Part shown: piece after piece, positions 6,364-7,590 of the stretch | How the letters are laid out: each line of letters opens with the position of its first letter | Position numbering within the stretch: position 1 is the first letter of the stretch | Assembly: GCA_031277435.1 (NCBI GenBank) | Contig: JAITMI010000009.1 | Span: 1-7,590, forward strand | Reading direction: 5' to 3' | DNA: 7,590 nt | DNA from: Pseudomonadales bacterium | Lineage (GTDB): Bacteria; Pseudomonadota; Gammaproteobacteria; Pseudomonadales; Pseudohongiellaceae | Made by a program: the position numbers and the translations under genes | Notes under the pieces: model-generated | Told to the model about the DNA's origin: nothing | What the model saw: only the letters and a program-made list of their open reading frames with translations | Database searches by the model: none

Positions 6364-6939
6364 TTACCCCAGCCCGGCGAAGCCCATGAAGGCAAGCGCC
6401 ATCAGGCCGGCGGTGACGAGGGAAATGGCGGCGCCTTGAAACGGCACGGGTACCGCATTCATGACCAGCCGTTCACGTAAAGCGGCGAACAGCACTATGG
6501 CCAAGGAAAAACCCGCCGCGGCGCCAACACTATAAAAAATTGCCGCAATAAAACTGTTGGCCTGTTCACCGTTGAGCAGCGCCACGCCAAGGATGAGGCT
6601 GTTACTGGCGCTCAGCGGTAAAAAAATCCCCAGCATTTTGTGCGGCAGCGGCGCGATTTTGCGCAGCAATAAGTCGCTGAAGCTGACTATTGTCGCGATC
6701 ACGAAAATAAATACGATCAAGCGTAAAAAAACGAGGTCAAAAGGCAGCAGCAAATAACGGTAAATAACATAATTGATAGCGGCGCTGAGCGTGAGCACGA
6801 AGGTGGTCAGCGCCGCCATCCAAAACGCGGTTTCCAGCCGCCCGCCCGCGCCCATGAAAGGGCAGAGCCCAAGATACTGGGTGAGAACCACATTGTTGAC
6901 CAAGATGGCGCCGCACAAGAGCAGCAGGAGGTCGGCCAT
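6364..6939 (-). CDS. rnfA: Rnf electron transport complex, integral membrane subunit A, with a Cys-to-Ser change
   Basis: RnfA (RsxA/NqrE family) is a six-helix inner-membrane protein that shares an intramembrane [2Fe-2S] cluster with RnfE. Its 191 residues match E. coli RsxA (193) along the full length: [18 protein letters not shown] near the start, ALRERL at about 153-158, and [13 protein letters not shown] at the end. The first cluster ligand, Cys26, is present. The second, expected in the family block TTNCAVLG, is serine here: ASNSLILG with Ser114 encoded by AGC at 6600-6598, one base from TGC. Everything else looks intact. It starts 19 bases after the gloA stop with only a weak Shine-Dalgarno sequence, and its TAA is followed one base later by the chosen GTG of the rnfB/C gene. 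A sequencing error could explain the serine, but the reading frame gives no other sign of decay. Confidence 0.95.
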   Translation of the reverse strand: MADLLLLLCGAILVNNVVLTQYLGLCPFMGAGGRLETAFWMAALTTFVLTLSAAINYVIYRYLLLPFDLVFLRLIVFIFVIATIVSFSDLLLRKIAPLPHKMLGIFLPLSASNSLILGVALLNGEQANSFIAAIFYSVGAAAGFSLAIVLFAALRERLVMNAVPVPFQGAAISLVTAGLMALAFMGFAGLG

Positions 6940-6958
6940 GAGGGGCTCGGTTTTGCGT

Positions 6959-7342
6959 TCAGTCGCGCTGGATGAGTTCGATCATGTAGCCGTCGGGATC
7001 CTTGACGAAGGCGATGATGGTGGTCCCGTGTTTCATGGGACCGGCGGGGCGCACCACGTTGCCGCCTTTGGCGCTGATTTCGTCACAGGCTTGATACGCA
7101 TCGGGCACGGCGATGGCGATGTGGCCAAAACCGTTGCCAAGTTCGTAGCTTTTGGTGTCCCAGTTGTGGGTGAGTTCAATGACGGTATGCGAACTTTCGT
7201 CGCCATAACCGATGAAGGCCAGCGTGAAGCGGCCATCGGGATAATCCTTGCGGCTGAGCACCTTCATGCCGAACAGCGTGGTGTAAAAGCCGATGGACCG
7301 GTCGAGGTCGCCGACCCGGATCATGGTGTGCAGAATGCGCAT
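6959..7342 (-). CDS. gloA: Lactoylglutathione lyase (glyoxalase I)
   Basis: GloA isomerises the hemithioacetal of methylglyoxal and glutathione to S-lactoylglutathione, detoxifying methylglyoxal in the cytoplasm. The protein has 127 residues (E. coli: 135, with a longer tail). It matches from MRILHTMIRVGDLDRSIGFY through KDPDGYMIELIQ. The four metal ligands fall at the E. coli positions: His5, Glu56, His74 and Glu122. The short form without the eukaryotic-type insertions is the nickel/cobalt-dependent class. AAGGAG (7353-7348 on the - strand) lies five bases before the ATG. The upstream gap has an AT-rich TTTAATAA that might be part of a promoter, but no -35 is clear. It ends 19 bases before rnfA on the same strand, so it may be the first gene of the rnf transcript. 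Confidence 0.96.
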   Translation of the reverse strand: MRILHTMIRVGDLDRSIGFYTTLFGMKVLSRKDYPDGRFTLAFIGYGDESSHTVIELTHNWDTKSYELGNGFGHIAIAVPDAYQACDEISAKGGNVVRPAGPMKHGTTIIAFVKDPDGYMIELIQRD

Positions 7343-7427
7343 GGCAGCTCCTTGTAAGGTGGGGAATCAAAGTGCTTATTAAACCAGAGCCGGGGCGCTT
7401 TGGCTTGGCGTTTGTTATTCGTCACTA

Positions 7428-7589
7428 TTATTCGCCACTACGCAAGGCATCCTGCCTGCGCTGTAATTCGTCGAGAAAAGCCTCTTTCGTTTGCGGCGAA
7501 ATCAAAACCGTTTGGTCCACGCCGTAGTTTATTTCCAGCCGGTCCAGCGACAGCGCCGGGCTGGACCTACCATTGCGCGTGGGTTTTAC
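7428..7589 (-). CDS. C-terminal fragment of a probable bacterial PH-domain protein (5' end outside window)
   Basis: A frame on the - strand stays open from the window edge to the TAA at 7430-7428, giving 53 residues that contain PTRNGRSSPALSLDRLEINY and QTVLISPQTKEAFLDELQRR. The succession of TRN...SSPALSLDRLEI.YG, then VLISP.TKEAFL..L, resembles the end of small membrane-linked proteins with a bacterial PH domain (the DUF1200/bPH_4 type), whose function is poorly known. I base this on remembered motif resemblance, so the family is tentative; that it is coding is more certain, from codon use and the absence of stops. The start lies beyond the right edge. It is 85 bases upstream of gloA on the same strand. 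Confidence 0.6.
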   Translation of the reverse strand, partial: VKPTRNGRSSPALSLDRLEINYGVDQTVLISPQTKEAFLDELQRRQDALRSGE

Positions 7590-7590
7590 G

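Noticed and set aside
6773..7357. A 194-residue + strand frame opposite rnfA and gloA
   Set aside because: It is antisense to two confidently identified genes and shows no family features.

Overview
The window looks like chromosomal DNA of a gammaproteobacterium. The argG tail, nth, gloA and the Rnf subunits all resemble their Escherichia coli counterparts closely, while the GC-rich codon use and the dispersed palindromes point away from the enterobacteria. I cannot name the genus.

Layout, left to right. (1) 3-284, + strand: the end of argG (argininosuccinate synthase), cut by the window edge. (2) 285-471: a perfect 32-bp-arm palindrome. (3) 472-1017, + strand: an exported TPR protein. (4) 1018-1231: no gene, but a 100-bp multi-hairpin repeat. 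(5) 1232-2196: a more AT-rich pair, a small XRE regulator (- strand) and an unrecognised lipoprotein (+ strand). The regulator has two tandem dyads over its own promoter and appears leaderless. (6) 2238-6939, all on the - strand: one tightly packed cluster, rnfA-rnfB/C-rnfD-rnfG-rnfE-nth. gloA (6959-7342) lies just upstream and may be co-transcribed. (7) 7428-7589, - strand: the C-terminal end of a probable bacterial PH-domain protein, cut by the right edge.

The main point of interest is the Rnf cluster. Rnf is a membrane complex that couples electron flow between ferredoxin and NAD(H), or in E. coli reduction of SoxR, to ion movement. The usual gammaproteobacterial order is rnfA-B-C-D-G-E-nth. 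Here there is no separate rnfC. Instead the rnfB frame continues past its usual end into a segment matching only the C-terminal part of RnfC (two [4Fe-4S] motifs plus the Ala/Arg/Lys-rich tail). The NADH/FMN-binding half of RnfC is absent. RnfA also has Ser114 where the family has a cysteine that ligates the intramembrane [2Fe-2S] cluster; its other cysteine and both RnfE cysteines remain. The flavinylation motifs of RnfD and RnfG are intact. I infer a functional but rewired Rnf-type complex without its own NAD(H) module. Whether such fusions are already known cannot be decided from this window.
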